Part shown: one piece after another, positions 7,644 through 16,713 of the stretch
Layout of the letters: the number at the start of each line of letters is the position of its first letter
Position numbering within the stretch: position 1 is the first letter of the stretch
Translations under genes and position numbers: made by a program
DNA from: Kitasatospora atroaurantiaca
GTDB taxonomy: Bacteria > Actinomycetota > Actinomycetes > Streptomycetales > Streptomycetaceae
Direction of reading: 5' to 3'
Assembly (NCBI RefSeq): GCF_007828955.1
Contig: NZ_VIVR01000001.1
Location: forward strand, 7,688,001 to 7,752,000
Length of the DNA stretch: 64,000 bases
The notes under the pieces: model-generated
Seen by the model: only the letters and a program-made list of their open reading frames with translations
Databases searched by the model: none
Told to the model about the DNA's origin: nothing

Positions 7644-8801
7644 TCAGCGGCACCGGCGGGCGTTGAGCCGGGCGGCCTGGCGCGTCAGGTGGTCGCGCTC
7701 GGCGAGGTTGGGTGCCTTGTGGGCCGCCTCGGAGTACAGCCGTGCCGCCGTCTCCAGGTCGCCGTCGCGCTCGTGGAGGTACGCCGCCACCGCCGCGTGG
7801 CGGGGCAGCGAGTCGTCCAGCGCCGAGAGCGCCGCCAGGCCGGCGCGCGGTCCGTCGGCCTCGCCGACGGCCACTGCACGGTTGAGCCGAACGACCGGGC
7901 TGTCGGTCAGGCGCACGAGCTCGTCGTACCACTCGACGATCTGCACCCAGTCGGTCTCCTCGGCGGTGGGCGCGTCAGCATGGAGTGCCGCGATGGCGGC
8001 CTGGGCCTGGAACTCGCCCAGCCGGTCGCGGGCGAGGGCCGCCTGCAGGATCTCGACGCCCTCGGCGATCGACCTGGTGTCCCACCGGCCGCGGTCCTGC
8101 TCGGCGAGCGGCACCAGGCTGCCGTCGGGCGCGGTCCGGGTGGCGCGCCGGGCGTGGTGGAGCAGCATGAGGGCGAGCAGCCCCGCCACCTCGGGGTGGT
8201 CGATCGCGGCCGCGAGCTGCCGGGTGAGCCGGATGGCCTCGGCGGCGAGGTCGACGTCGCCGGAGTAGCCCTCGTTGAAGACCAGGTAGAGGACGCGCAG
8301 TACGGTGGCGACGTCGCCGGGCTGGTCGAACCTCACGCCGGAGACGGTGCGCTTGGCCCGGCTGATGCGCTGCGCCATGGTCGCCTCGGGCACCAGGTAG
8401 GCCTGGGCGATCTGGCGGGTGGTCAGCCCGCCGACGGCGCGCAGCGTGAGCGCGACCGCGGACGACGGCGTCAGCGACGGGTGGGCGCACAGGAAGTAGA
8501 GCTGGAGCGTGTCGTCCACCGCGGGCGCGGGCCCGGGCGCCGGTTCCTCGTCGACGAGGTCCTCACGCCGACGGCGGGCGGCGTCCGCGCGGGTCGCGTC
8601 GAGGAACTTGCGCCAGGCCACGGTGACCAGCCAGCCCTTCGGGTCCCGCGGCGGGTCGGCCGGCCAGACGCGGACCGCCTCGACCAGCGCGTCCTGCGCG
8701 GCGTCCTCGGCCGCCGCGAAGTCTGCTCCGCGGCGGACGAGGATCCCGAGCACGCTCGGCGTGAGGCTCCGGAGCAGGGCCTCGTTCATCGATGCGGTCA
8801 C
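7644..8801 (-). CDS. ECF-type RNA polymerase sigma factor with C-terminal helical extension (DUF6596 type)
   Basis: The 385-residue protein has sigma-70 region 2 near residues 10-75 (EDAAQDALVEAVRVWP, PKGWLVTVAWRKFLD), region 4 near 115-170 (SAVALTLRAVGGLTTRQIAQAYLVPEATMAQRISRAKR) and a long TPR-like C-terminus (FNEGYSGDVDLAAEAIRL, LDDSLPRHAAVAAYLHERDGDLETAARLY). This is the ECF41/42-like class with no separate anti-sigma. The GTG start at 8801 overlaps the upstream YCII gene's stop codon by 4 nt (GTGA), so translation is coupled; an ATG at 8789 is a possible alternative. Pairing with YCII/DGPF proteins is characteristic of this sigma group. Confidence 0.9.
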   Translation of the reverse strand: MTASMNEALLRSLTPSVLGILVRRGADFAAAEDAAQDALVEAVRVWPADPPRDPKGWLVTVAWRKFLDATRADAARRRREDLVDEEPAPGPAPAVDDTLQLYFLCAHPSLTPSSAVALTLRAVGGLTTRQIAQAYLVPEATMAQRISRAKRTVSGVRFDQPGDVATVLRVLYLVFNEGYSGDVDLAAEAIRLTRQLAAAIDHPEVAGLLALMLLHHARRATRTAPDGSLVPLAEQDRGRWDTRSIAEGVEILQAALARDRLGEFQAQAAIAALHADAPTAEETDWVQIVEWYDELVRLTDSPVVRLNRAVAVGEADGPRAGLAALSALDDSLPRHAAVAAYLHERDGDLETAARLYSEAAHKAPNLAERDHLTRQAARLNARRCR

Positions 8802-9205
8802 TCCGTGATGGTGGGCGGCGCGGTCAGGAACGGGCGCACCTCGAGCCACTCGTGGATCGGCTTCCCGCCCGCCCCGGGGGCGGCCGACAGTTCCCCGGCC
8901 AGCTCGATGGCGCGCTCGTAGCTGTCGACGTCGATCACCATCCAGCCGGCGATGAGGTCCTTGGTCTCGGCGAACGGGCCGTCGGTGACCGGCGGGCGAC
9001 CCTCGCCGTCGTAGCGGACGAACGTGCCCTCGGGCGCGAGCGCCTGACCGTCGACGAACTCGCCGGTCTTCTCGAGCCGGGCCGCGAAGTCGTGCATGTA
9101 CTGCATGTGCGCCGAGATCTCCTCCGGCGTCCACCGGTCCATCGGCACGTCGTTGACCGCAGCCGGAGCGCCGCGGTAGTGCTTGAGCAGCAAGTACTTG
9201 GCCAT
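8798..9205 (-). CDS. YCII/DGPF-domain protein
   Basis: The 135-residue protein starts MAKYLLLKHYRG after a GAGGAGAAAC ribosome-binding site. It contains the defining DGPF motif (PVTDGPFAETKDLIAGWMVIDVDSYERAIELA). These small dimeric alpha/beta-barrel proteins are almost always encoded next to ECF42-type sigma factors and are thought to modulate or report to them. The stop codon overlaps the sigma start by 4 nt, so the two form one operon. Confidence 0.9.
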   Translation of the reverse strand: MAKYLLLKHYRGAPAAVNDVPMDRWTPEEISAHMQYMHDFAARLEKTGEFVDGQALAPEGTFVRYDGEGRPPVTDGPFAETKDLIAGWMVIDVDSYERAIELAGELSAAPGAGGKPIHEWLEVRPFLTAPPTITE

Positions 9206-9459
9206 CGTGTTTCTCCTCGGTGCTGTGCGACCCATTGTGGTCGGGTTCACCACGGGGACGGAGCCGGTCACGCGTTCTCGACATCGCCGTCCGAAATTTC
9301 TTGGGCTCTCGTGGATGAGCCTGGATGAGCCGTCTCGCGGTGTCCGGGTCCCACGGCGGGCGAGACGGAGTGAGGCCCTCCACGATCAGCAGCGACCAAG
9401 CAACCGAGGTTTTCTCAACGATGATCACTGCAGGTGCTGCCGGTCCATAGACTGATCGC

Positions 9460-10230
9460 ATGTCAGCCACGGATCTCCAGCGCATCGCGGCCTTCCGCGG
9501 GTCCTTCGCCCGGCGTCAGGCCGCTGTGGTGACCGAGGTTCCCGGCGGCGTGGTCGTCCTGGACCAGGAGTACGCGGCCTCCCACGAGCACAACCAGCTC
9601 GTCATCGAGGGGCCGACGGATCCCTCCGAGCTCCCCGCTCTGGCCGACAGCGCTCTCGGTCACCTGCGCCACCGCCGGATCACGGTCCTTGACGACGCCG
9701 TCGGCACCGTCTGCGCACCTGTCCTGACCGCAGCCGGCTACGCCCACGAGACCGAGCTCGTCATGACCCACTCCGGCACTGCCGCCGTCCCCGGCCCGCC
9801 CGCACAGACGGTCGCCCTCGCAGACCTGCGCCCCGCTCTGGTCCGCCAGCTCCGTATCTGGATGCCCCAGGCCGAGGACGCTGCGGTCCACCAGCTCGCC
9901 GACCGCCGAACAGCACGGCTCCGAGGGGCCGAGCAGGTCCGCTTCCTCGCCGTCCGCGACGAGAACGACACTGTCGGCTCGTGGGCCGACGTCTACCTCG
10001 ACGTGGCCCAGGGGATCGCCCAGATCGAGGACGTCGTCACCGCTGACACTCACGTCCGGCGCGGCTATGCGGACACCGTCCTCGCCACCGCACTGCAGCA
10101 CGCTTCGGGCTACGGCCTGGTCTTCCTCCTCGCCGACCCCGATGACTGGCCACGCGGTTGGTACGCCCGCCGTGGCTTCACTCCGATCGGCCGCTCGCAC
10201 GTCTTCACCCGCACGGAACCCGGGAGCTGA
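9460..10230 (+). CDS. GNAT-family N-acetyltransferase
   Basis: The 256-residue protein has a divergent N-terminal domain and a C-terminal GNAT core: IAQIEDVVTADTHVRRGYADTVLATALQHA is strand 4 plus the acetyl-CoA-binding loop, and LADPDDWPRGWYARRGFTPIGR is the closing beta-bulge region. The acceptor substrate is unknown. TAGACT at 9448-9453 lies 7 nt before the ATG and no ribosome-binding site is visible, so the mRNA is probably leaderless. Confidence 0.85.
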   Translation: MSATDLQRIAAFRGSFARRQAAVVTEVPGGVVVLDQEYAASHEHNQLVIEGPTDPSELPALADSALGHLRHRRITVLDDAVGTVCAPVLTAAGYAHETELVMTHSGTAAVPGPPAQTVALADLRPALVRQLRIWMPQAEDAAVHQLADRRTARLRGAEQVRFLAVRDENDTVGSWADVYLDVAQGIAQIEDVVTADTHVRRGYADTVLATALQHASGYGLVFLLADPDDWPRGWYARRGFTPIGRSHVFTRTEPGS

Positions 10231-11144
10231 GCGGACCGTTGCTCCGGGACGGTCCGCCGTCGTTGCGGACAGACGCAAAGCCTCTGATAGGACGGGTCTC
10301 ACTACAAGATCATGTCCGTAGCCACCAGAGGCTTCACGTTGGTCACCTATCTCGCCACGCTTGACGTTCCGCGCCACTCTGCCGGTCCGACGGCGCGACT
10401 ACACGCTGGTGCCGGCGGAGCTGTCCGGCAACCCCAAGGTGATTCCCAGCGCGCGAACCAGGCCGAACACGAGCTCCTCCACGAACGGGCTCGCCTGCGC
10501 GGCCAGACTGATCAACACCCACGCCCGCCATCGCGGAACACTCCAGAAGCGACCGGTCCGAACGCGCCGCGAGGAGAGCGCCAGAAAATCCCATGCGCAG
10601 ACCATAGGGCCGCTGACCGACACTGCTCGCGCCAGCCTTCCTACTCAGTTCAACCATGAACCAACTGGGATCTCAGAGCACCGCCGGCCCATTTCAGGGC
10701 TCTGGCCGGAGTCCCGTGAATGATCTTGATGGAGCTACTGCGGACACATCTGAGCCCCGCGGCACCGATGCCCGGTCCGGACCGCCGCCGCCGGGAGGCA
10801 AGGCGTCGGCCGACAATGGCCCTGCCCGCCTCTCATGCTCCCGATGCTGCTGCCACCCAGCCTTGGAGGGCCGGAGCACCACATCCGCGATAGCCACCCA
10901 CTCGCCGTAGCTCACGTCGCGTCAACAACGGGTGAAATTCAACCGCTGCCGACATGTCAGCCTCCGCCACGGCGAACACATCCTGATCAGTCCCCCGCGG
11001 ACCGTACCCTGACGATCACGTCCAAGCGCACGGGCTTCCCTCCGGGCGCACACCCGGCCAAGCGATAGCCCTTGGGGGGCGAGTCTGGGCCGGCTGGCGT
11101 AGCCCATCGTGTGGTGCGCTGTCTTGCTTCCGGAAGGTAGGAGC
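10231..11144. other. Low-density region with a transposase N-terminal trace
   Basis: No convincing complete gene. At 10312-10360 (+) the frame reads GFTLVTYLATLDVPRH, which matches the start of common Streptomyces IS5-type transposases (TYTATLDVPR-like) and then loses similarity. Just upstream, AAGCCTCTG at 10278-10286 and CAGAGGCTT at 10326-10334 form a perfect 9-bp inverted repeat that may be an IS end. The remaining 700 bp show only chance frames. Confidence 0.35.
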
Positions 11145-12170
11145 ATGGCAAACAAGAGGCCAGGAAGGCTCAAGCGGTTGTTTCCCGCTGATACCGAGCA
11201 GCAACGTGCGCTGGTTATGGTCGCCGTTGTCGCTGGGATCGCGGGCACGGGCCTGTTGGCGATCGAGCTCAGCCCAGGGCCTGAGCCGAACACAGCACCG
11301 CATGACCTCGCGCAGGTGTGCATGCAGGTGCTCGGTCTCTCCGTCCTGGGCTTCTTGGTGGGGTTGGCAACCTTCAAGCTGCAACAGGCCCGCCTGGAGC
11401 AGCAGCGTCAGGCCGACCGAATCAGGGCCTTCCTCACCGAGATGCTGGACGCCTACCACGGTGTCAAGCAGGCCCGACGCATGCTCAAGGCAGAGTCGGC
11501 CCCCAGAACAGCGCCAAGCATCACGGCCAAGGCGTACTCCCGGCTGCTGTCCGACCTATCCAAGCACCAACTGGTTTTCGAGACCTTGGCGCGCAGTGCT
11601 CAGCTCATCGAGGGGTACGTGGACAACGGCTGTGCGATCCCGGTCAAGGAGGCCGGGGATCCGTCCGAGTGCGGGCGTGCCAGCGTGACGCAGTCACTCA
11701 CCGGGCACTTCGAGGAGATCGAGAGCTATCTCAACGGCGTCGTCACGGAGTTCGAGGAGCATTATCAGCGCGTCCCGAGTCACGGACGTATCCGCCTTGC
11801 CGACCTCGATCTTGACGAGACGATCCGTTTCCTCTACGAGACGGACGAGTTCAAGGCCAAGGTCTCACGCCGCATCACAGCCATGGTGGAGGCGCTGGAG
11901 ACCACGCTGTCTCCAGCCGCACCCTGTTCTCGTGTCGATGCCGAACCATCGGTGACGTCCGGCAGACCAAGCCCCCGCTACCATTGCGCCGACATCGTGG
12001 AGGAGACCGCGCGGCCGGGCTGCCGCCTGCTCGTCCTCGCCGTCGGTTGTGAGACGTACTTCCTGCGCCGCCTCGACCAGGAGCCGCCCGGCGAGCCGGC
12101 CGAACCGAGAGAGAGCACCTGGGCGTTCGCCGAGTGCGAGAGCGCCACCCGGCTCACCGCCCGCCGGTGA
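11145..12170 (+). CDS. Membrane-anchored coiled-coil protein of unknown function
   Basis: The 341-residue protein starts MANKRPGRLKRLF after GTAGGAGC. Two membrane helices lie at about 25-45 (ALVMVAVVAGIAGTGLLAIEL) and 60-85 (VLGLSVLGFLVGLATF). A Gln/Arg/Leu-rich helix follows (KLQQARLEQQRQADRIRAFL), then a long, mostly helical soluble region rich in charged residues. No enzyme motif is seen. The topology suggests both termini inside, with the helical part in the cytoplasm. No family is recognised. Confidence 0.6.
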   Translation: MANKRPGRLKRLFPADTEQQRALVMVAVVAGIAGTGLLAIELSPGPEPNTAPHDLAQVCMQVLGLSVLGFLVGLATFKLQQARLEQQRQADRIRAFLTEMLDAYHGVKQARRMLKAESAPRTAPSITAKAYSRLLSDLSKHQLVFETLARSAQLIEGYVDNGCAIPVKEAGDPSECGRASVTQSLTGHFEEIESYLNGVVTEFEEHYQRVPSHGRIRLADLDLDETIRFLYETDEFKAKVSRRITAMVEALETTLSPAAPCSRVDAEPSVTSGRPSPRYHCADIVEETARPGCRLLVLAVGCETYFLRRLDQEPPGEPAEPRESTWAFAECESATRLTARR

Positions 12171-12305
12171 TCCTTGGGCAACGGGCCGGCCACTCGCACG
12201 CGGCCACTTCGGCCAACAGAAGGTCCGGCCTGCGGCTGGCCGGGGCAGTGCTCGCGGGTTCAGGCTATGCGTCACGCCTGCCTGGCCCATTGCGCTGGTG
12301 CAGGG

Positions 12306-13060
12306 TCAGAAGAGGCCGAAGTCCAGCGGATGACGAGGATCTGCAGTGCAGAGGCGTATCCAGGTGGTGCCATTCCGAGCGATGGAGACGCCGGTCGGCT
12401 GCTGGTCCTGCGAATTGCCAGGGTTGCCCCATACAAACTCCGGCGTGTCGTTGGGCGTCCACAGACCGCCCAGTTCCTCGTTCGAATAGGTCTCCAGGAC
12501 AGGCCGCATGGGGCACCGCACTGGCAGGATGTCAACGGGTCGGTGTCCGGCCGGCTGTATTCCCAGCCCCCGACCTTCCATCCCGGGGCGTGGGCGAGGG
12601 CCGCCTAGGAGAGGTCGTCCGCAAGGCCGCTGTCCCACCGTCGAATGCGGGTCTCCAGCTTGGCAGGTAGTACACCGAGCAGGTGGGCTCCGGGGTCGCC
12701 TTCCAGCGTGCACACCGGCGGGTACTCGACCAGTTCCTCGGGATGCACGACACAGGGCCGGGGCACCCAGCGATCCTTGTAGACGTGGTTCAGCCTGGGT
12801 GCCGCGTCCAATGGCGTTGCGACGTCGGCTGCGGCCCGCCGGACGACCGCGGGCCGCGGCCCTGGGCGCCCCGAGTGCCAGGCCGGACACCACAAGACCT
12901 GGACGACGTCCGTCCCGTCCGGGAACTCGACACCAGGAGCGTCCCGGGCGAAGAGCTGCAGGACCGGCGCCATCACCACCGGCTCCTCGAACGGGACCGA
13001 GCCGTGCTCACGGACGGTCATGCGCGCATCGGGGTGAAGGCCATCGGAGTGGACGAGCAC
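12306..13060 (-). pseudogene. Decayed Streptomyces conserved hypothetical protein (predicted cytoplasmic)
   Basis: The first part (PVLQLFARDAPGVEFPDGTDVVQVLWCP, then KDRWVPRPCVVHPEELVEYPP) is in one frame and ends at a TAG near 12605. The same frame then reads APGWKVGGWEYSRPDTDPL. The last part (NEELGGLWTPNDTPEFVWG, ending TADPRHPLDFGLF) lies in a second frame. Order and spacing match a family of Streptomyces proteins of unknown function, so the locus has one in-frame stop and one frameshift. The N-terminus near 13041-13060 is uncertain because it abuts a transposase fragment on the other strand. Confidence 0.55.
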
Positions 13061-13200
13061 ATCTGGGGCCCGAGCAGGATCTGCTCCGCGGACAAGGCCG
13101 TCACGGTTACGGTCGACCTCACCCGCAGCCCCGACCGGCGTCTCTGTGCGCGGCTGTTCGATGCCCTGCAGGGCAGGCCGGGCACGGGGGAAGCGGGCTC
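13010..13200 (+). pseudogene. ISL3-family transposase fragment
   Basis: One frame reads IGVKAIGVDEHIWGPSRI, then DKAVTVTVDLTRS and CARLFDALQGRPGT. This matches the start of the DDE domain of ISL3-type transposases (GVDEHIWRPS-like, then VTIMVDLTR-like) and includes the first catalytic Asp (GVDE). Both ends are missing. It sits between the decayed gene and a GNAT gene, marking an old insertion. Confidence 0.6.
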
Positions 13201-13223
13201 CAAGGTCGCCCCGCCGGATCAGT

Positions 13224-13763
13224 TCACAGCGCTCGCGGTCGGATCATGGCGGTGAGGCGGGGGGAGCCAGGGGACGGTTGCTGCTCGTTGATGGCCTCGT
13301 AGCCCCAGGACCCGTACAGGGCTTGGACCTTGCCGTCACCGGCGAGTGGGTTGACCAGCAGGGTGACGCGCTCCTCGGGGCGGCCGGCGAGGAGTTCGTC
13401 GTGGATACGTCGGGCGGTGCCGGTGCCGCGCCAGGGCGTGCGGACACCTATCTCCTTGAGCGCCATGGTGGGGATCTCGGTGTAGCCGCCGGGCAGGGGT
13501 TTGACCATCCGCGCCCACCAGCGGTCGTCCACGGCGAGGGTGTTGCCGTAGGCGTATCCGACCGGCTCGCCTCCGTCGTAGCCGATGACGGCCTCCCAAC
13601 CGGGTTCGCTCGCGTGCCTGGCCAGTCGCTCGGCGAAGGCTTCGACGCGGTAGTTCGCCAGGTGCAGCAGTGGTGCCCGGACATCGGCGTACACGTCGAG
13701 GAGGGTCTGCCACACGGGCGTCACGTCGTTGAACTTGCGGACCTCGATGCTGGCGGTGGTCAT
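13224..13763 (-). CDS. GNAT-family N-acetyltransferase
   Basis: The 179-residue protein has the GNAT fold: VIGYDGGEPVGYAYG (strands 2-3), YTEIPTMALKEIGVRTPWRGTGTARRIHDELL (strand 4 and acetyl-CoA loop with RGTGTA), and VQALYGSWGYEAI (final strands). Substrate unknown. An ATG with GGAGGAAC upstream fits well. Two short divergent hypothetical frames begin on the other side. Confidence 0.9.
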   Translation of the reverse strand: MTTASIEVRKFNDVTPVWQTLLDVYADVRAPLLHLANYRVEAFAERLARHASEPGWEAVIGYDGGEPVGYAYGNTLAVDDRWWARMVKPLPGGYTEIPTMALKEIGVRTPWRGTGTARRIHDELLAGRPEERVTLLVNPLAGDGKVQALYGSWGYEAINEQQPSPGSPRLTAMIRPRAL

Positions 13764-13834
13764 TCGGTGTTCCTCCGAGTGTCGTTGACGTACTGGTCCC
13801 AGATCCGGGTGGACTCACTGTCGCCGGTCACCGT

Positions 13835-14029
13835 GTGGAGACCCGGGCCGGTCCGGCCCCCGCCGCCTACTACTACGGGCCCTGTGTCCCGGCACCGGTC
13901 GACCTCCTCCTCGTCCCGGTGGACATACCCCGCGCCCAGGCCCGCAGGGCGGTGCTGGACCACCTGCACATGGTCGGCAGGGACTGTCCGTTGAGGCCTG
14001 GCCCCTACCGAAGGGTGGCGCGGTGGTGA
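13835..14029 (+). CDS. Small hypothetical protein
   Basis: A 64-residue frame from a GTG at 13835 (APAAYYYGPCVPAPVDLLLVPVD, ending GPYRRVARW). It has a plausible folded composition, but no ribosome-binding site is clear. Its TGA overlaps the GTG of the next frame (GTGA at 14026-14029), which supports a two-gene unit. No family is recognised. Confidence 0.4.
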   Translation: METRAGPAPAAYYYGPCVPAPVDLLLVPVDIPRAQARRAVLDHLHMVGRDCPLRPGPYRRVARW

Positions 14030-14289
14030 CCGCGACGCAGGAGCCCGCGGTCCGCGTCGTGCGGCCTGCGGCGGCCTTCCTGCCGTACGAGGAACGGTCC
14101 GTGGGCGCCGCCTGCCGACTGGTCCGGGACGGCTCCCGCACACTGCCGTGCCTGATCGACGCCGGTGGCGATGACGGGACGGGTCGGGAGATGGCCCTGG
14201 TCAACGAGCTCACCAAGGGACGGTGGGGCGCCGAGCTGGAACCACTCGGAAAGACCGTCCACGCCGATCTGACGGCGGGTGCCGCGTGA
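14026..14289 (+). CDS. Small hypothetical protein, coupled to the preceding frame
   Basis: An 87-residue frame from the GTG at 14026, overlapping the previous stop by 4 nt. The product is acidic with mixed composition (EPAVRVVRPAAAFLPYEERS, then LIDAGGDDGTGREMALVNEL). No motif or family is recognised. The coupling makes it more credible than an isolated small frame. The 245 bp between it and the P450 hold no clear gene. Confidence 0.4.
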   Translation: MTATQEPAVRVVRPAAAFLPYEERSVGAACRLVRDGSRTLPCLIDAGGDDGTGREMALVNELTKGRWGAELEPLGKTVHADLTAGAA

Positions 14290-14535
14290 ACGGGGCCACG
14301 GTGGCGCAGAGTGTCGGCGTGCCGAGGAGCAGACTGCGAACTCCGTCGACGAGGACGTCTGGTCGGCGAGACGATGCCCCGTTTGCCGACAGCGTTCGCT
14401 GATCGTGGCGGACATGGGCCGCCGAGGTCGGTTCCGGGAAATCCCACCCCCGGCCCGGAAGGTGCGGGTACATTCCAAGCTGGCTAACTGATCTTGATTG
14501 ACATTCACCGACCCGACGTCTGGAGACACTTCCTG

Positions 14536-15774
14536 ATGGACTCTCAGCGCTGCCCGTACCGTCTCGACACGACCGCCGGTGACATTCACGGCGAGGCTGC
14601 CCTGCTTCGTGCCGAGGGCCCGGCGGCCCTGGTGGAGCTGCCCGGCGGGATCCGGGCCTGGTCGGTCACCGACCCGGGCCTGATCAAGCGGCTGCTCACC
14701 GACCCGCGCGTTTCCAAGGACGCTCACAAGCACTGGCCGGCCTACCTCGACGGCGAGGTCGCCGAGGACTGGCCGCTGCGGATCTGGATCGACGTCCGCA
14801 ACGCCCTGACCGCACACGGGTCCGAGCACACCCGGCTGCGACGCCTGCTCGGCACTGCCTTCAGCGCCCGCCGGGTCCGCATCCTCACCCCGGCGATCGA
14901 GCAGATCACCGCCGACCTGATCGACCAGCTCGCCGCCACGGAGGGGGACGGGCCGGTGGACCTGCACGCCCGCTTCACCTGGGTGCTGCCGCTGATGGTC
15001 GTCAACACCCTGCTCGGAGTCCCCGAGTCGATGCACGACGCCTTCCGCAGCACGGTCGGCAGCCTGTTCGACACCGACGCCACCGCCGAGCAGGCCGTCG
15101 CCAACGGCCAGGCCGTCTACCAGCTGCTGACCGAACTGGTCGCCGCCAAGCGGAAGGACCTCGGCGACGACGTCACCAGCGCGCTGATCGAGGCCCACGA
15201 CGACGAGACCGGCACCAGCCTGTCGGAGCAGGAACTCCTCGACAGCATATTGCTGTTGATCGGTGCCGGGCACGAGACCACCGTCAACCTCCTCGACCAC
15301 GCCGTCGTCAACATGGTCGACCACCCCGAGCAACTCGCCCTGGTCCGCGACGGCAAGGCCACCTGGGCGGACGTGATCGAGGAGACCCTGCGCCACCAGG
15401 CCCCGGTCGCCAACATCATTCCGCGCTTCGCCACCGAGGACCTGCACGACGCGCAGACCGGCGTGACGCTCCGCCAGGGGGAGCTGATCGTCATCAACTT
15501 CTCGGCCGCCGGCCGCGACCCCGGCCTGCACGGCGAGACGGCCGGCCAGTTCGACATCACCCGGGCCACCCGCCGTGACCACCTGTCCTTCGGGCACGGC
15601 ACGCACTTCTGCCTCGGCGCCGAACTCGCGCGCCTGGAAGCCCGGATCGCCCTTACCGCCCTGTTCGACCGTTTCCCCGCCCTCGCCCTGGCCGTCCCCT
15701 CCGAGCAGCTGCGCCCGCTGGAGTCCTTCATCTCCAACGGTCGTCAGGAACTCCCGGTTGTTCTCAGCTCCTGA
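14536..15774 (+). CDS. Cytochrome P450 (CYP105/107-like)
   Basis: The 412-residue soluble bacterial P450 has the I-helix oxygen-binding motif (LIGAGHETT, about residue 240), the K-helix ExxR (EETLRH, about 282) and the haem-binding loop FGHGTHFCLGAELAR (about 351-365) with the axial Cys. The N-terminal PYRLDTTAGDIHGEAALLRA pattern is typical of Streptomyces class I enzymes, which hydroxylate or epoxidise natural products with a ferredoxin partner. No ferredoxin gene is adjacent. The ATG at 14536 has GGAGA 9 nt upstream; a TTG at 14494 would extend it by 14 residues. Confidence 0.92.
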   Translation: MDSQRCPYRLDTTAGDIHGEAALLRAEGPAALVELPGGIRAWSVTDPGLIKRLLTDPRVSKDAHKHWPAYLDGEVAEDWPLRIWIDVRNALTAHGSEHTRLRRLLGTAFSARRVRILTPAIEQITADLIDQLAATEGDGPVDLHARFTWVLPLMVVNTLLGVPESMHDAFRSTVGSLFDTDATAEQAVANGQAVYQLLTELVAAKRKDLGDDVTSALIEAHDDETGTSLSEQELLDSILLLIGAGHETTVNLLDHAVVNMVDHPEQLALVRDGKATWADVIEETLRHQAPVANIIPRFATEDLHDAQTGVTLRQGELIVINFSAAGRDPGLHGETAGQFDITRATRRDHLSFGHGTHFCLGAELARLEARIALTALFDRFPALALAVPSEQLRPLESFISNGRQELPVVLSS

Positions 15775-16010
15775 CGCGAGATGGAGCGGGCTCCTCCCGC
15801 CAGGGGGAACCCGCTCGCCTTGCCCTCTACGCCGGGGGCGTTCCGCACGGGCAGAGCCAGCCGATGCTCCGCCAGACGACCCTGGTCATGTGGGCGGCCG
15901 TATGGGGGCGTGGTGGCTGAGGGGGCCGTGGAGTGCGTCCTGCCCGCCGGCTGATTGGCGGGAAGGGGAGTGGCGATGGTGTGGGTCTTGTGCCGGGATA
16001 GGGTGGGCCT

Positions 16011-16670
16011 GTGACTTCTGCAGCATCGGCCGAGCCGGGCCCTCGCGCCGACCGGGCAGTCTCCCTGCGCACCGAGTACCGCGAGATGACCCGTCGCCGG
16101 TTGCTCACCGCGGTCCGGGAGGTGCTCGAGGAGTCGGACTACTCGGCCGCGACGGTCGACGGGATCGCCGGGCGGGCCGGCACCAGCCGCGCCACCTTCT
16201 ACCTGCACTTCCGCTCCAAGGCCGAGGCGGTGGCGGCGCTTCTCGAGGACGTCACTCCGTCCGACCGCGGCTGGTACGCCGCGTTGGACGCGGCGATCGG
16301 TTCACCGGTCCAGCTGCGCCGCTGGATGGACGACGCGCTGCGCTGGTACGAGTCGCACGCCAGGCTGCTGGCGGCGCTCAACGAGGCGGGCGCGGTCGAG
16401 CGTACGGTCGCCGAGCGCCGGTCGGCGTCGATCGAGCGGCTGGTGTCCACGATGCCCGGCTACCTGGAGCGCGGTCGGGACGACGAGGCCCGCGCCCGGG
16501 CGCGGGTGCGGCTGCAGCTCCTGGTCCGGCAGTTGCACCAGGTGGCCATGGACACCGTGGTGCAGTGCACCTGGCAGCCGGACCGTGAGCTGCTGCTGGA
16601 TGTGATGGCGGCCGACTGGCACGCGACGCTCGAGGCGAGCGGGGCCGGGAGCGGCGAGCCGGACGACTGA
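16011..16670 (+). CDS. TetR-family transcriptional regulator
   Basis: The 219-residue protein has a TetR helix-turn-helix at residues 24-70 (RRRLLTAVREVLEESDYSAATVDGIAGRAGTSRATFYLHFRSK), followed by an all-helical ligand domain. Start is a GTG. It converges on the DUF485-symporter operon, whose promoter region carries a large palindrome of TetR-operator size, so repression of that operon is plausible. The 235 bp upstream hold no gene. Confidence 0.9.
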   Translation: MTSAASAEPGPRADRAVSLRTEYREMTRRRLLTAVREVLEESDYSAATVDGIAGRAGTSRATFYLHFRSKAEAVAALLEDVTPSDRGWYAALDAAIGSPVQLRRWMDDALRWYESHARLLAALNEAGAVERTVAERRSASIERLVSTMPGYLERGRDDEARARARVRLQLLVRQLHQVAMDTVVQCTWQPDRELLLDVMAADWHATLEASGAGSGEPDD

Positions 16671-16680
16671 GCGACAGCGG

Positions 16681-16708
16681 CTCCGGGCACCCAGGAGGGT
16701 GCCCGGAG
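16681..16708. terminator. Bidirectional hairpin terminator
   Basis: A perfect 12-bp stem (CTCCGGGCACCC with GGGTGCCCGGAG) and a 4-nt loop AGGA lie between the convergent TetR and symporter genes. Confidence 0.85.
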
Positions 16709-16713
16709 GGGCG

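Noticed and set aside
10399..10623. Minus-strand 74-residue frame with amphipathic end (FVEELVFGLVRALGITLG)
   Set aside because: Some protein-like character, but no ribosome-binding site, no recognised family, and it overlaps relic transposase DNA.
14005..15606. Long open frame antisense to the P450 gene
   Set aside because: Antisense shadow of a high-GC gene; the plus strand has all P450 motifs.
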